From Gordonia jinhuaensis (GTDB lineage Bacteria > Actinomycetota > Actinomycetes > Mycobacteriales > Mycobacteriaceae), in assembly GCF_014639795.1 (NCBI RefSeq), contig NZ_BMGC01000024.1, positions 1 to 63,267 of the forward strand: 63,267 nucleotides of DNA, given 5' to 3'. Positions 62,987 to 63,267 of this stretch are shown one piece after another. Within the stretch, counting starts at the first letter, position 1. Each line of letters begins with the position of its first letter. The notes beneath the pieces were generated by a model, which saw only the letters and a program-made list of their open reading frames with translations, ran no database searches and was not told where the DNA came from. The position numbers and the translations under genes were made by a program.

Positions 62987-63267
62987 CATACGAGTCCGAC
63001 AAGTGCCGTCGCAAGGGCCGAACGTAGTCGGAACAGTCGACTGTTGCCGCGTAAAGATTAAATATGATTTACTCTCGCTCGCCCGCAGTTACACTCTTCG
63101 CAGGTTTCTCCCAAGGCCATCGCATGCTCACCCCAAGAGAGGGCTAAGTTGCCCAATGCATTACCGGCTCTTCGAACTTGAGCGGGCAATGCCTGGTCAG
63201 CGGGCTGGCGTGTCGATGACGTGAGACGCCCCTGGTCTCCGGAAATCTGGATGTTGCGACACATTCC
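62987..63267. other. window edge without a supported gene
   Basis: A low-GC patch (63055-63075) could be the promoter for dinB or for a gene beyond the window. A minus-strand 68-codon frame at 63058-63264 has no recognisable features and is not called. Confidence 0.4.

Noticed and set aside
63058-63264. Minus-strand 68-codon frame at the window end
   Set aside because: No start signal, no recognisable pattern, and it may be cut by the window edge.
1-63267. tRNA, rRNA or riboswitch genes
   Set aside because: I looked for tRNA-like cloverleaf ends and known riboswitch-like leaders and saw none that I could support by eye; a covariance-model scan would be decisive.

Overview
The window is high-GC actinobacterial DNA. 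The block running from ino1 and a PadR regulator through a DUF5318 protein, ponA, a polytopic membrane glycosyltransferase, rpsF-ssb-rpsR-rplI to dnaB matches the origin-proximal order I know from Mycobacterium (the Rv0046c-Rv0058 neighbourhood). Two F420-linked enzyme families, an inositol-phosphate synthase and an MMPL transporter fit a mycolic-acid actinomycete. I infer Gordonia or a close relative; the genus is not proven from the sequence.

Layout. 1-3780: two translationally overlapped exported or hypothetical proteins, a small GyrA-like protein and a decayed stretch with a broken integrase-like gene and broken small genes. 3927-13109: a contact-dependent polymorphic-toxin locus. It has an SseB-like protein, a WXG-type partner and a very large RHS/YD-repeat protein whose tip is a barnase/RNase Sa-like ribonuclease with a barstar-like immunity gene. 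Downstream is an array of headless toxin C-termini, each followed by its own immunity-type gene. A Doc/antitoxin module (13140-13723) closes the region. 13775-17001: a TetR regulator divergent from an ABC exporter, with palindromic operators between them. 17078-28675: mostly metabolic genes (amidohydrolase, LLM flavoprotein, amine oxidase, F420 PPOX protein, VOC proteins, a MerR-controlled SDR, an MFS protein).

29094-38096: replication and ribosomal genes. dnaB carries an intein in its P-loop with the W/C/T residues of class 3 inteins. Between dnaB and rplI lie a caspase-like and a papain-like putative peptidase, divergently transcribed, an SRPBCC protein, and a cation-efflux gene broken by an 8-bp tandem duplication. 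38335-49634: two GT87-type membrane proteins flank a GNAT protein and a compact cluster of TauABC-type transporter, IsfD-like SDR, class III aminotransferase, MocR/TauR-type regulator and TSUP exporter. These parts match the pathway that takes nitrogen from taurine and excretes isethionate. 49624-54612: ponA, DUF5318, padR and ino1. 54745-62979: an acyl-CoA synthetase, a TauD/TfdA dioxygenase, a quinone-type oxidoreductase, an MMPL transporter followed by a TetR gene with an in-frame TAG, and dinB with an SOS box lying on its start codon.

The two most interesting systems are the toxin-tip/immunity array at 9660-13109 and the taurine/isethionate cluster at 40371-48002. Several genes are broken (RHS, CDF, TetR, integrase, two small genes). 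Some of these breaks could be assembly errors, and read-level checks are named in the findings.
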